64,000 nucleotides of DNA from CAZLQR01 sp964366455 (GCA_964366455.1 CAYISZ010000001.1:20468-84467), one strand, 5' to 3'. Numbered from the stretch's first letter, positions 26,210-34,422 are shown. The notes: generated from the letters alone by a model not told the origin. Numbers and translations are program-made.

Positions 26210-28132
26210 TTAGAAATCAAGATTTGCTAACTTAGCGTGCGTAACAATAAATTTCTTTCTTGGAGGAACCTCATCACCCATCAACATTGTAAATACATGA
26301 TCCGCTTCAGTCGCGTCCTCAATGTTCACCTGCTTTAAGATTCTGTTATCTGGATTCATTGTTGTTTCCCATAGTTGCTCTGCATTCATCTCTCCTAGAC
26401 CTTTGTATCGTTGAACGATCGCATTTTCACCCATTGTTTTTAGCGCCGCATCACGCTCTTCGGGAGTAAAGGCGTACGCGATTTTTTTACCAAACTGAAT
26501 TTTAAATAAAGGTGGTTGGGCGATATAAAGATGGCCTTTGAAAATAATATCTGCTAAATGTCTAAAGAAAAAGGTTAAAAGCAGTGTTCGGATATGCTCT
26601 CCGTCTACATCCGCGTCGGTCATTATGCAGATTTTATGATAGCGAAGCTTTTGATAGTCGATGTTTTCTCCAATTCCCATTCCAAGTGCGATAACTAGAT
26701 CTTTTAATTCTTTAAACGCCAGAACTTTATCAAGATACGCTCTCTCGGTGTTTAGAACCTTTCCTCTAAGTGGCAAAATTGCCTGAAACTTACGATTTCG
26801 GCCTTGTTTGGCTGTACCACCTGCCGAGTTACCCTCGACAAGGAAAAGTTCTGATTTTGCAGGGTCTTTTTCGGAGCAGTCAGCTAGTTTACCTGGGAGC
26901 GTGGCTCCTTCTAAGGCTCCTTTTCGAAGCACTGCGTCTTTTGCTGCCTTTGCCGCCAAACGTGCCTTCTGAGCTAAAAGAATTCTTGAAAGAATGTCTC
27001 TTCCAATTCTTGGATTCTCCTCTAAAAAGACGTCTAGATGTTCTCCTACTGTTTGTTGTACCAATGTCTGAATCTCTGAGTTTCCCAACTTGGTCTTTGT
27101 CTGACCCTCAAACTGAAGATTTGTGGACGGCATCTTTACGTAGACGATTGCCGATAGTCCCTCTTTCGTGTCCTCTCCAGTTAAAGGATCTTTAAGGTCC
27201 TTTTCACTAAGAATGCTTTTTGCGTAGCTGTTTATGGACTTGGTAAGCGCAATCCTGAATCCCGTCAGATGCGTTCCACCTTCTTGAGTGTTAATGACGT
27301 TTACAAAGGACATAACGTGCTCGTTTATCGAGTCGTTGTACTGGATGGCTACCTCAAGCTCCTTGTCATCGACCTGACGCTTTAGATAGATAGCATCATG
27401 TACGACTTTTTTGCCTCTATTGATGTCTCGAAGAAGCGACAGGATTCCTCCGTCAAAGTAGTAGGCAACCTTATCGTTGGTTTTTTTGTTTTCTACCTTA
27501 AACGAAACATTGTTAATTAGGTAGGCACGTTCTTTAACCTGTTTTTTGAAGTTTCCGTAGTGAATTTCTACGGTTTCCTTAAAGATTTCTGGATCTGGGA
27601 GGAAGGATACACCGGTTCCCTGGCTGTACGGGAAGTTCATCATTGAGTCCTTTACCTTTTTGACGGGACCCATCGGAACGCCTCTTTTGTATTCTTGTCT
27701 GTAAAGAATGCCCTCACGCTTAACCTCGACAATCAAGTGCTCGGAAAGTGCATTAACCACCGATGCTCCGACTCCGTGAAGTCCTCCTGAGACTTTGTAT
27801 GCTGAGGTTGTGAACTTTCCTCCTGCATGAAGCTTGGTCATAACCAGCTCAAGAGCTGATGTTTTATGCTTTGCGTTGGTCTCGACAGGAATTCCTCGAC
27901 CATCGTCAAAGACTGTGAGATAGTTGTTCTCTTGAATGGTTACGTAGATGTTTTTACAGAAGCCTGCGAGTGATTCATCGATTGCGTTATCTAGAATTTC
28001 TTGGAGACAGTGGTTAACTCCTGTCTGGGAAGTGGAGCCGATATACATGCCGGGGCGCTTTCTGACGGGCTCTAACCCTTCTAGAACAACGATGGATTCT
28101 GCGCTATATTTCGGTGTATCTGATTTAGCCAT
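26210..28132 (-). CDS. gyrB: DNA gyrase subunit B
   Basis: A 640-residue GyrB. The GHKL ATPase domain shows VRKRPGMYIGST, the DNAIDE helix, VFDDGRGIPV and GGLHGVGASVVNAL; the Toprim domain has LVEGNSAGGTAKQGR and MTDADVDGEHI; the C terminus ends with QRYKGLGEMNAEQLWETTMNP. Length is short by comparison with E. coli (804) because the insert in the Toprim domain is absent, as in most bacteria. It supplies ATP-driven strand passage to gyrase. The promoter -10 box TACAAT at 28146-28141 lies eight bases before the ATG, with no room for a Shine-Dalgarno site, so initiation is probably leaderless. Confidence 0.97.
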   Translation of the reverse strand: MAKSDTPKYSAESIVVLEGLEPVRKRPGMYIGSTSQTGVNHCLQEILDNAIDESLAGFCKNIYVTIQENNYLTVFDDGRGIPVETNAKHKTSALELVMTKLHAGGKFTTSAYKVSGGLHGVGASVVNALSEHLIVEVKREGILYRQEYKRGVPMGPVKKVKDSMMNFPYSQGTGVSFLPDPEIFKETVEIHYGNFKKQVKERAYLINNVSFKVENKKTNDKVAYYFDGGILSLLRDINRGKKVVHDAIYLKRQVDDKELEVAIQYNDSINEHVMSFVNVINTQEGGTHLTGFRIALTKSINSYAKSILSEKDLKDPLTGEDTKEGLSAIVYVKMPSTNLQFEGQTKTKLGNSEIQTLVQQTVGEHLDVFLEENPRIGRDILSRILLAQKARLAAKAAKDAVLRKGALEGATLPGKLADCSEKDPAKSELFLVEGNSAGGTAKQGRNRKFQAILPLRGKVLNTERAYLDKVLAFKELKDLVIALGMGIGENIDYQKLRYHKICIMTDADVDGEHIRTLLLTFFFRHLADIIFKGHLYIAQPPLFKIQFGKKIAYAFTPEERDAALKTMGENAIVQRYKGLGEMNAEQLWETTMNPDNRILKQVNIEDATEADHVFTMLMGDEVPPRKKFIVTHAKLANLDF

Positions 28133-28140
28133 TAGGATTA

Positions 28141-28146
28141 ATTGTA
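28141..28146 (-). promoter_or_regulatory. -10 box of gyrB
   Basis: TACAAT, preceded on the minus strand by ATG, ends eight bases from the gyrB ATG. The rplL terminator lies just upstream, so this promoter starts a new transcription unit. Confidence 0.55.
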
Positions 28147-28183
28147 CATGAATTTTCGTGGCTAGTCTAGCTTAAATGTAGGC

Positions 28184-28211
28184 ATAAAAAAACCCCCCGG
28201 ATTTCGGGGGA
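28184..28211 (-). terminator. Rho-independent terminator after rplL
   Basis: On the minus strand a stem of five to six C-G pairs (CCCCCGAAATCCGGGGGG) is followed directly by seven T residues. It ends the rplJ-rplL unit and insulates gyrB. A second hairpin without a T tract (ATCCCGA, six-base loop, TCGGGAT) lies at 28231-28250. Confidence 0.9.
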
Positions 28212-28266
28212 TTTAAAAATTTCTTTTTGGATCCCGATTTTCATCGGGATTTCGCTTAAATAATTC

Positions 28267-28653
28267 TTATTTAAGCTCAACTTTAGCACCTGCTGCTTCA
28301 AGTTTCTTCTTTGCCTCTTCTGCTGGATCTTTTTTGACATCCTTTAGAATTTCTTGTGGTGCTGATTCAGCAACCTTTTTCGCTTCCATCAATCCTAGTT
28401 GAGGATTGATCTCTCGAAGTGCTTTAATGACACCAAGTTTGTTGTCTCCTGCTGCTGTAAGAACTACGGTAAACGAGGTTTTTTCTTCAACTTCCTCAGC
28501 TGGTGCTGCTGCGCCTGCTGGAGCTGCTGCTGCTGCCATTGCGGTGACACCAAACTTTTCTTCTAAGTAAGAAGCTAATTCAGCTACCTCAACGACTGTA
28601 AGTCCCTCGATTTGTTCTGCGATTTTTTTTGTTTTATCTGATAATTCTGCCAT
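28267..28653 (-). CDS. rplL: Ribosomal protein L7/L12
   Basis: A 128-residue L7/L12. The N-terminal dimerisation helix region (MAELSDKTKKIAEQIEGLTV) is followed by an alanine-rich hinge and the C-terminal factor-binding domain with EKTSFTVVL, NKLGVIKALREI, LGLMEAKKVAE and the end LEAAGAKVELK. It forms the flexible stalk that recruits translation factors. A strong Shine-Dalgarno, GGGAGGTGA, sits seven bases before the ATG; this is the clearest ribosome-binding site in the window and contrasts with the leaderless starts of many neighbours. It is paired with rplJ upstream and followed by a terminator. Confidence 0.98.
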   Translation of the reverse strand: MAELSDKTKKIAEQIEGLTVVEVAELASYLEEKFGVTAMAAAAAPAGAAAPAEEVEEKTSFTVVLTAAGDNKLGVIKALREINPQLGLMEAKKVAESAPQEILKDVKKDPAEEAKKKLEAAGAKVELK

Positions 28654-28659
28654 GTATGT

Positions 28660-28668
28660 GTCACCTCC
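28660..28668 (-). promoter_or_regulatory. Strong Shine-Dalgarno site of rplL
   Basis: On the minus strand GGGAGGTGA ends seven to eight bases before the rplL ATG. It shows that the 16S anti-Shine-Dalgarno is conventional in this organism, so the lack of such sites at other genes is meaningful. Confidence 0.8.
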
Positions 28669-28680
28669 CTTCGTTCGGAT

Positions 28681-28747
28681 TAATAAATTAGTCCGTTAAT
28701 GTGTTAATGAGTTAACGCGTTAACCCGTGAACTCCTGAACTGTTTAA
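28681..28747. repeat. Dispersed GTTAACG-type repeat, copy 2
   Basis: Between rplJ and rplL lie units including GTCCGTTAATGTGTTAATG, GTTAACGCGTTAACCCGTG and AACTCCTGAACTG. GTTAACGCGTTAAC is a perfect palindrome. The same words occur at 22080-22148 and 49935-49990. Confidence 0.75.
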
Positions 28748-28750
28748 TAA

Positions 28751-29290
28751 TTAATTAGCTTGCTTTGCTCGCTCTTTAAGTACGAGTGTTAATTTAGAAA
28801 TATTGAACTTCATTGCATAGACCAATTTGCTCGATGGTGACTTCAGTCCACCGATCAGTTTTGCGATCAACTCTGCCTTGGATGGAAGAACCGCAATTTT
28901 CTGAAGCTCTTCTCCAAGATACATTGATTTATCCAAGATTCCAATTTTGAAAGAAACGGTTGTATCTTTCTTTGCGAATGTCTGAAATGCTTTCAAACCC
29001 TTTGCATAGTCTTCCCCAAGGGTTAGAACTGCTGTGCTCTCAGTAAGAGGAAATATTTTGGTTACTAATTCTTGTAGCTCTTTTTTAGACTTAGCTTGAG
29101 TCTGAAGAGCTTTCTGAAGAAGAGTGTTTTTAACAACTCTTATCTTTGATTCTTGTTCTTTTAGACCATGTCGAAGTTCTTCAAGAGCTTTATGCTTAGT
29201 TTTTTCGTACTTGATAAGTGCAAAGTTTGGAGCACTGTTCAAAAGCTGAACGAGAGATTCTACCTGAGTTTTTTTTGTTTGATTTGCCAT
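28751..29290 (-). CDS. rplJ: Ribosomal protein L10
   Basis: A 179-residue L10. The N-terminal globular part has the family features ALIKYEKTKHKALEELRHGLKE, RVVKNTLLQKAL and TAVLTLGEDYAKGLKAF; the C-terminal helix (after LVYAMKFNISKLTLVLKERA) is the docking site for L7/L12 dimers. It joins the stalk to 23S rRNA and usually represses its own mRNA. A leader of about 70 bases with inverted segments precedes the ATG, one of the few genes here with a clear leader, which fits that autoregulation. L1 and L11 genes are not adjacent. Confidence 0.95.
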   Translation of the reverse strand: MANQTKKTQVESLVQLLNSAPNFALIKYEKTKHKALEELRHGLKEQESKIRVVKNTLLQKALQTQAKSKKELQELVTKIFPLTESTAVLTLGEDYAKGLKAFQTFAKKDTTVSFKIGILDKSMYLGEELQKIAVLPSKAELIAKLIGGLKSPSSKLVYAMKFNISKLTLVLKERAKQAN

Positions 29291-29373
29291 AAATATTCAC
29301 TGCTTAGGAACTTTTTTATTTCGGTAATCCGAAAACCTAAGGTCTTTGTGAAACGCGAAGCTCTATTATACCA
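29291..29373 (-). promoter_or_regulatory. rplJ promoter and L10-type leader
   Basis: On the minus strand GG-TATAAT (-10 at 29370-29365) starts a leader of about 70 bases. The leader contains CCTTAGG and CCTAAG with complementary potential and a TTTTCGGATTACCGAAA hairpin, in the place where L10 leaders bind the L10(L12)4 complex. The identity as an L10 leader is inferred from position and structure, not from a covariance model. Confidence 0.5.
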
Positions 29374-29388
29374 AATGGAATATCTGAT

Positions 29389-29685
29389 TTAAAGGTCTCC
29401 GAGTAATTCTTTTAGTGATTTTGGTTCATTGTCTCCTGAACCACCTTTTTTCTTTGATTTGTTGCCTCCAGCTTTCTGCATGGTCACGGCTAGTTGTTGT
29501 TTCTTTTGGAAGCTCTCAACTCGTCCCTTGGTATCGATGAATTTGTGCTCACCCGTAAAGTAAGGATGACACTTAGAACAAACATCAATTGAGATGCTTG
29601 GCTTCAAAGACTTAGTTTTGAAAACATTTCCGCATGAGCAGGAAACTGTAGCTTCAATAAATTCTGGATGAATACTTTTTTGCAT
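29389..29685 (-). CDS. rpmE: Ribosomal protein L31 with C-terminal extension
   Basis: A 98-residue L31. The N terminus MQKSIHPEFIEATVSCSCGNVF and the later CSKCHPYFTGEHKFIDTKGRVESF carry the zinc-binding cysteines of the C+ type. Typical L31 is about 70 residues; this protein continues with a basic, glycine-rich tail ending in PKSLKELLGDL. I place the start at the ATG at 29685, which matches the family; an ATG seven codons upstream would add residues not seen in other L31 proteins. The promoter TGC-TATAAT at 29726-29721 gives a leader of about 29 bases to this start. Confidence 0.93.
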   Translation of the reverse strand: MQKSIHPEFIEATVSCSCGNVFKTKSLKPSISIDVCSKCHPYFTGEHKFIDTKGRVESFQKKQQLAVTMQKAGGNKSKKKGGSGDNEPKSLKELLGDL

Positions 29686-29720
29686 AGGTGTGATCGCTTG
29701 TAACATAGAAGCAAGAACTA

Positions 29721-29729
29721 ATTATAGCA
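29721..29729 (-). promoter_or_regulatory. Extended -10 promoter of rpmE
   Basis: The minus strand reads TGC-TATAAT. Transcription is expected near 29714, between the two possible start codons at 29706 and 29685. Confidence 0.55.
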
Positions 29730-29735
29730 GAAAAA

Positions 29736-30533
29736 TTAAGCTTTGGTAGCTATCTTCCTTCCTCGACCAAGTACTTTTAATTGAGCGGGTTCCAATCTAA
29801 TGTCTGGATCGGCTGACACCAAATCACTGATAAAAGTTTTGTATGCGACAGCTCCCTTTCTTGACAATTGACCAATATCATAAGGTATCCTTTCTCCCCC
29901 GTTTCTTTCAAATAACGTATATCCAAAACGTGCAAATGCTGGATCTAAGTCAGCGAAATGATTAACTAGTACGTCATTTACCACAACAGCGGGTATTCCG
30001 TGGTTAATTCCTGCCTGTACTTGTGGCAATTCTTCCCAAAATCTACCGTTATTCAACTGAACGCTAAAGTCGTCATCAACAAATTTTCTAAAAATTGAAT
30101 CATGGGATGAAAATAATTGACGGTAAAGAATACTATGGCCATTATTGGTACCTGGCCACGCCGTCCTAAACGGTACGGTTAACGCAACTCCAACACATAG
30201 TTCAAAAAGATCTCTCAGTTCAGCTTCACTAAAATGTGTATGCGCCCATTCCCTTGCTTTGGAACGTTTTTCTTCAAGGTCGCTTTTGCTTTCGCCATGT
30301 CTATGTAACATTTCACTCAGAGTTGGTGTTACTTCTAGCGCCTGTCCGTCCAGACTCGATAGTACATGCCAAAAAGCTCCACGCTGTAAATCGCCAAACA
30401 ATCTCAGCACGTCTTTATCGATCGGTTGTTCCCCACGTCTGTCGATATAACTCCAAGGGAAAGCCCTCACTCCGTCTGCAACCGACGGTTTTACGACCTC
30501 AGTATCATATGTGAAGTGTTCAGCTCGTATCAT
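29736..30533 (-). CDS. Protein of unknown function
   Basis: A 265-residue soluble protein that I do not recognise. It is rich in Asp, Arg, Phe and His, with helical segments (SKSDLEEKRSKAREWAHTHF, EAELRDLFELCVGVAL) and no signal peptide or transmembrane helix. No nucleotide-binding or metal motif is obvious. It stands alone between rpmE and a Nudix gene and has the strongest sigma-70-type promoter in the window: TTGACA and TATGAT separated by 17 bases, overlapped by a perfect inverted repeat. This suggests a regulated gene. The strong promoter and coherent composition make it likely to be a real gene. Confidence 0.7.
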   Translation of the reverse strand: MIRAEHFTYDTEVVKPSVADGVRAFPWSYIDRRGEQPIDKDVLRLFGDLQRGAFWHVLSSLDGQALEVTPTLSEMLHRHGESKSDLEEKRSKAREWAHTHFSEAELRDLFELCVGVALTVPFRTAWPGTNNGHSILYRQLFSSHDSIFRKFVDDDFSVQLNNGRFWEELPQVQAGINHGIPAVVVNDVLVNHFADLDPAFARFGYTLFERNGGERIPYDIGQLSRKGAVAYKTFISDLVSADPDIRLEPAQLKVLGRGRKIATKA

Positions 30534-30542
30534 AACGTGGGT

Positions 30543-30572
30543 ATCATAGTTATATTTGACAGCTTTGTCAAA
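30543..30572 (-). promoter_or_regulatory. Promoter with overlapping perfect inverted repeat
   Basis: On the minus strand TTGACA (30571-30566) and TATGAT (30548-30543) are 17 bases apart; the ATG at 30533 follows nine bases after the -10 box. The -35 box lies in a perfect inverted repeat at 30555-30572, TTTGACA-4 bases-TGTCAAA, which is a likely operator for a dimeric repressor. Confidence 0.7.
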
Positions 30573-30599
30573 CTAGTCGGGTTTTAAAATAGAAGAAAT

Positions 30600-31046
30600 T
30601 CAGGCTGCGTATTTCTTTTTGTACTCCTGAATCGTTTGGTAGTGGTCGAAGGCAAAGTCTTTCTCCAAAGGTAAGGCGTCTAGACTAAACCACTTAACCT
30701 CTGTGCTTTCTGAGTCTGCTTCTCCAGTCTGTCCTAGTGGTTTAACAATGTAGATGAAGGCTACATTTTGTCTGTCTTCTTGGGGGCGGTTTGGATTATC
30801 AATTATGGTATATAGATTTTCAACCGTTACATCGTACCCTGTTTCCTCCTTTACTTCTCGTACAACTGCTTCCTCAGCGGTTTCATCTCGATCCAAGAAT
30901 CCACCTGGGAAGGCGTATTTACCACCGTTTGTTAAATGCTCGGCTCTTTTAATAAGAAGAATTTTGTTTTTATCTACAACAAGTGCGTCAACAACCACAT
31001 GGCGCTGATTGCCTGTTCCACCATCTTCAAACGTGCATGTAAGCAT
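30600..31046 (-). CDS. Nudix hydrolase
   Basis: A 148-residue Nudix protein. The Nudix box is complete: GGFLDRDETAEEAVVREVKEE followed by TGYDV (G-x5-E-x7-REVxEExG), with the preceding strand ILLIKRAEHL. It hydrolyses a nucleoside diphosphate linked to another group; ADP-ribose, NADH or oxidised nucleotides are all possible. The frame is open further upstream, but the ATG at 31046 is one base after the stop of the release-factor gene, so the longer reading would overlap that gene by about 145 bases and is rejected. The two genes are probably co-transcribed. Confidence 0.9.
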   Translation of the reverse strand: MLTCTFEDGGTGNQRHVVVDALVVDKNKILLIKRAEHLTNGGKYAFPGGFLDRDETAEEAVVREVKEETGYDVTVENLYTIIDNPNRPQEDRQNVAFIYIVKPLGQTGEADSESTEVKWFSLDALPLEKDFAFDHYQTIQEYKKKYAA

Positions 31047-31047
31047 A

Positions 31048-31740
31048 TTAGTTCGTGGCGAATACCTTTTCCCATTTACCGTTGGCGATGATGTCCTCAA
31101 GATTATGGAAGCTTTTATTAATACGGTGATCGGTGAGGCGATTTTGGGGAAAGTTGTACGTGCGGATTTTGTCCGAACGTTCCCCTGTTCCAATATTTTT
31201 CACATATGACTGGGAGATTCCACGTTTTTTTTCTTCTTCAAGTTGGTAAAGTTTACCGAGCAGGAGCTCCATCGCGATTTCTCTATTTTGCATCTGCTGT
31301 CTTTCTGTCTGTGAGGTTACGATAATTCCGGTTGGTCTGTGAATGAGTCTGACCGCAGTTGAAACCTTGTTGACGTTTTGTCCTCCATGACCACCAGCTC
31401 TAAAAAATTCCCATTCAAGCTCGCTTGGATTAATCTTTACCTCGAAGGCATTAATGTGAGGAAGGACTACAATAACACAGGTAGAGGTATGAATTCTTCC
31501 TTTACGTTCCGTATCGGGAACGCGCTGAACTCTATGAACGCCAGTTTCATTTTTGAAAAAGTTGAAAGCATTCTCTCCTTTTATTCTTATGATATCCTCT
31601 TCTATATAGTTGAACTTAAAACCATTGCGCTCAGCAAAACGGATATAAGAAAGTAATAATTCCTTCATCCAGAGCTTAGACTCATCCCCTCCTACACCAG
31701 GAGATCCCTCAATAATAGCAATGTTTGGATTGACGTTCAT
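31048..31740 (-). CDS. prfA: Class I release factor 1, lacking the N-terminal domain
   Basis: A 230-residue RF1-like protein; typical RF1 is about 360. It has domain 2 with the stop-codon-reading motif in RVQRVPDTERKGRIHTS (Pro-x-Thr at the PxT position, so UAA/UAG reading), domain 3 with the peptidyl-hydrolysis motif in AGGHGGQNVNKVS, and the C-terminal signature RSDKIRTYNFPQNRLTDHRI. The helical domain 1, about 110 residues, is missing: the ATG is preceded within 12 bases by an in-frame stop and by a repeat. It is closer to RF1 than to RF2, which would carry Ser-Pro-Phe. UGA is a stop here, so an RF2 should exist elsewhere. Confidence 0.9.
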   Translation of the reverse strand: MNVNPNIAIIEGSPGVGGDESKLWMKELLLSYIRFAERNGFKFNYIEEDIIRIKGENAFNFFKNETGVHRVQRVPDTERKGRIHTSTCVIVVLPHINAFEVKINPSELEWEFFRAGGHGGQNVNKVSTAVRLIHRPTGIIVTSQTERQQMQNREIAMELLLGKLYQLEEEKKRGISQSYVKNIGTGERSDKIRTYNFPQNRLTDHRINKSFHNLEDIIANGKWEKVFATN

Positions 31741-31744
31741 AATT

Positions 31745-31815
31745 ATTTCTTATTTTTTAGTTCTTAGTTTTTAATAAATGAAGCTTTAAGAAATTAGAAT
31801 TAAGAACTTAGAACT
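31745..31815. repeat. AT-rich quasi-tandem repeat (AAGAACTTAGAACTT family)
   Basis: The gap between hisS and prfA contains TTAGTTCTTAGTTTTT and, facing it, TTAAGAACTTAGAACTT, which are mutually complementary and could form a hairpin. The block includes the last codons of hisS. It resembles the GAAGCTTAGAGCTT words inside miaA. Confidence 0.6.
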
Positions 31816-33026
31816 TTAATTAGTTCTTCTTTTGTCAGTTCTTTTTGTTCCTTGGTTTTCATGTCTTTGAGTTTATATACTTTTTTATCAACTTCCTCAG
31901 GTCCGATAATTAAGACATAGGGAATATTATTTCTGTCAGCATACTTAAGCTGTTTATCTAGTTTTTTATCAGTCTCCGGATAAAGCTCAGCAGAAATTCC
32001 AGACATTCTTAGTGCGGTAGTAATTTGAATTGAAGCATTTACAGAGTCTGTGTTAAAGACCGTGACCAGAACCTTTGTTGGTTTTGAGGAAGTGTCTGGA
32101 AGTTTATTTTTTTCTGTCAGATATGCGAGAAGTGCGGTGTCCGAGACAGCATAACCAACACCCGCTATTTCTGATTTCTCATTAAAATTCGAAATTAGAT
32201 TTGCATACCTTCCTCCTCCAAGGAGCGTGACGCGACCTGTTGCATTTTTCTTTTTGATTTCAAAAACAAGACCGGTGTAGTAATCGAGTCCTCGAACTAC
32301 CCGAAGATTAATCGAACAAAGTTTATCTACGCCATATTCCTTCAAATACTGAAACAACTCTTTAAAGTAAGGATCGTCCTGCACCGAAATTGAAGAATCA
32401 ATTAGTTTTTTTACAGAATCATCTAGTTTAACATTGGACTTATCCATACGATCGATTTGCTGTAGTACTTCCCCAAGTTGTTCTTGTCTTACGCCAATTT
32501 CCAAAAGCTGTGCTTGAAGGAAGGCTCGCGAATTAATCTGCACTTCAAATTCATCATCGGTAAATCCTAGAGTCTTAAGAATTGAAATGGCCGATACCAA
32601 AATTTCAGCATCTGAAAGAACGCTGTTGCTTCCCAAGATGTCAAAATCTGCTTGCCAAAATTCTCTACTTCTACCTTTTTGTGGAGCTTCGTATCGGAAA
32701 CGAGGGCCGATATTAAAATATTTTAAGGGCAAAATTAGTTCTCTTTCTTTAGTCGCTATCATTCGTGCTAAGGTAGGGGTCATCTCTGGTCTTAAGATCC
32801 ATTGATCGTCTTCACCGCGCGGTTTGATCTGAAAAGTTTGCTTCTCAAGCAGTTCTTCCGAGCTTTTATTGGCATACAAAGAGACGGGTTCCACAATGGG
32901 TCCGTCATATTCCTCAAAACCGAACTGTCTTGCTACCTCGCGGAATGCAGAAAAAACAAACTGTTGCAATGCTTTTTCTCTTGGATATAGATCCGTAAAT
33001 CCACGAAGAGCCTGAATCTGTTTCAT
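31800..33026 (-). CDS. hisS: Histidyl-tRNA synthetase
   Basis: A 408-residue class II synthetase. It opens MKQIQALRGFTDLYPREK (motif 1 region), has motif 2 in PLKYFNIGPRFRYEAPQKGRSREFWQADFDILG, the histidine-specific VRGLDYYTGLVFE and motif 3 in LLGGGRYANLI with GVGYAVSDTAL. The C-terminal anticodon-binding domain begins with KVLVTVFN. It charges tRNA-His. The extended -10 TGG-TATAAT at 33039-33034 is seven bases from the ATG, so the message is predicted to be leaderless. Length is normal. Confidence 0.97.
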   Translation of the reverse strand: MKQIQALRGFTDLYPREKALQQFVFSAFREVARQFGFEEYDGPIVEPVSLYANKSSEELLEKQTFQIKPRGEDDQWILRPEMTPTLARMIATKERELILPLKYFNIGPRFRYEAPQKGRSREFWQADFDILGSNSVLSDAEILVSAISILKTLGFTDDEFEVQINSRAFLQAQLLEIGVRQEQLGEVLQQIDRMDKSNVKLDDSVKKLIDSSISVQDDPYFKELFQYLKEYGVDKLCSINLRVVRGLDYYTGLVFEIKKKNATGRVTLLGGGRYANLISNFNEKSEIAGVGYAVSDTALLAYLTEKNKLPDTSSKPTKVLVTVFNTDSVNASIQITTALRMSGISAELYPETDKKLDKQLKYADRNNIPYVLIIGPEEVDKKVYKLKDMKTKEQKELTKEELIKVLSS

Positions 33027-33033
33027 AGACTCA

Positions 33034-33042
33034 ATTATACCA
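33034..33042 (-). promoter_or_regulatory. Extended -10 promoter of hisS
   Basis: TGG-TATAAT on the minus strand, with seven bases between TATAAT and the ATG at 33026. No leader remains for a ribosome-binding site. Confidence 0.6.
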
Positions 33043-33062
33043 CCTTCGAAAGGGAGATTTAT

Positions 33063-34325
33063 TTACTGAAGAACGACTTCTATGGCTTTTTCGAGTTGGG
33101 CGTCGAGTTCGCGCGTGAGAGTATTTCCTTCGGGAATCACATTAGCTACTGGGTACTTTGGCTCAATTCCTTTTCCGTTTATCCATTCACCACCTGGCAA
33201 AATCCATTTTGCTATTGTGACATGAATTCCTGCGCCACCCTTTAGATCGAGCGCTTCCTGCACCGACCCTTTTCCAAACGACTTTATCCCGATAAGATCG
33301 GCTCTTTTATGGTCTCGCAGAGCACCTGAGAAAATCTCGGATGCTGATGCCGACCCTTGATTAATAAGAATGCTTACTGGAACGTCGAGTAAAGAGCCTT
33401 TGCGATCAACCGTATACGTTCTACTTGGATTTACTGTCGACTCTTGTTTGACTATAAGTTTGCCTAGAGGCAAAAATTCCGACGAAAGGTAGACAGCACT
33501 GTCCAGAAAACCTCCTGGATTATCTCTCATGTCTATTACTAAACCACTGATTGTTTTCTTATTCCATTCTTGTAGTACCGTGGCAACTGCTTCGTCCCAC
33601 TCTTGATTCGTGTTTTCACCGAACTGAGTCACCTTGACTACCGCTACTTTTCTACAATTGCTTTTGCATGATTTGAGTGAGTCAAAGGAGGTTTCGACAG
33701 ATATTACCTTAATTTCATCTCTTACAATCGAGACCTCAATCTCTTTTGGTGAGCCGACGCGCAACAAGCCAAGCTTCACCTTAGTGCCTTTTTTTCCACG
33801 TATCTTGGAAACTGCTTGAGGAAGCGACCAGTTTTTTGTAACCTTTCCGTCAACTTTCTGGATGTAATCACCCGCTCTGACGCCAGCTTTTTCTGCGGGT
33901 GAGCCCTTGATAGGAGCTATCACTACAATTCTATTATTGGCGAGTCCAAGCGAGGCGCCAATTCCTTCGAAGCGTCCACCGAGATCTGCTTTGGATTGTT
34001 TATTGTCCTCTGGTGTTAAGAAGAACGTATACGGATCATCGACCGACGCAACCATTCCCTTTAACGCTCCGTAAAACATTTTCTGTGGATCTAGTTTCTT
34101 CTTGTCCACATACTTTTTTTCCAGCAAGTCTACCGTTTCCCAAAATAGCGCAAAATCGAACTTAGCTTTTTTTGCTTTGTCTGCATCTACATTCAGTAAA
34201 GTGAAAGATTTACTTTGTATCTGCGAACTTTCGGATTTGAATTCTCCAAGTTTAAAACCAGCTCCAAAAAGCAGAACTGCAATAGCTAGACCAAAAAGAA
34301 TATTGGTGATATTGCGCTTATTCAT
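33063..34325 (-). CDS. Carboxyl-terminal processing protease (S41, Ctp)
   Basis: A 420-residue protein. A single N-terminal transmembrane segment (ITNILFGLAIAVLLFGAGFKLGEF) anchors it with the rest outside. A PDZ domain follows at about residues 115-190 (SPAEKAGVRAGDYIQKVDG), then the S41 core with LVIDMRDNPGGFLDSAVYLS, the catalytic serine in INQGSASASEIFSG and the catalytic lysine in GIKSFGKGSVQEA. Such proteases trim or degrade envelope proteins from their C termini. It follows a gene of unknown function across a repeat-filled gap, so it may have its own promoter. Family and active-site residues are secure; the substrate is unknown. Confidence 0.95.
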   Translation of the reverse strand: MNKRNITNILFGLAIAVLLFGAGFKLGEFKSESSQIQSKSFTLLNVDADKAKKAKFDFALFWETVDLLEKKYVDKKKLDPQKMFYGALKGMVASVDDPYTFFLTPEDNKQSKADLGGRFEGIGASLGLANNRIVVIAPIKGSPAEKAGVRAGDYIQKVDGKVTKNWSLPQAVSKIRGKKGTKVKLGLLRVGSPKEIEVSIVRDEIKVISVETSFDSLKSCKSNCRKVAVVKVTQFGENTNQEWDEAVATVLQEWNKKTISGLVIDMRDNPGGFLDSAVYLSSEFLPLGKLIVKQESTVNPSRTYTVDRKGSLLDVPVSILINQGSASASEIFSGALRDHKRADLIGIKSFGKGSVQEALDLKGGAGIHVTIAKWILPGGEWINGKGIEPKYPVANVIPEGNTLTRELDAQLEKAIEVVLQ

Positions 34326-34422
34326 AGTTTGAAATTTGAAATTCGAAATTTGAAATCAATTTGAAATGTTTAAAAATTGAAAATTTTAACTTGAATAAAA
34401 ATTGAAAACTTCAAACTAAAAA
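34326..34422. repeat. AT-rich quasi-tandem repeat (TTTGAAATT family), copy 2
   Basis: This gap starts with GTTTGAAATTTGAAATTCG and continues through AATTTGAAATG and GAAAACTTCAAACT. It is nearly the same as 25583-25672 over about 60 bases, in the same orientation relative to the flanking minus-strand genes. Confidence 0.8.

Noticed and set aside
28231..28250. Second hairpin near the rplL terminator
   Set aside because: It has no T tract and matches a common short repeat word, so it was not listed as a terminator.
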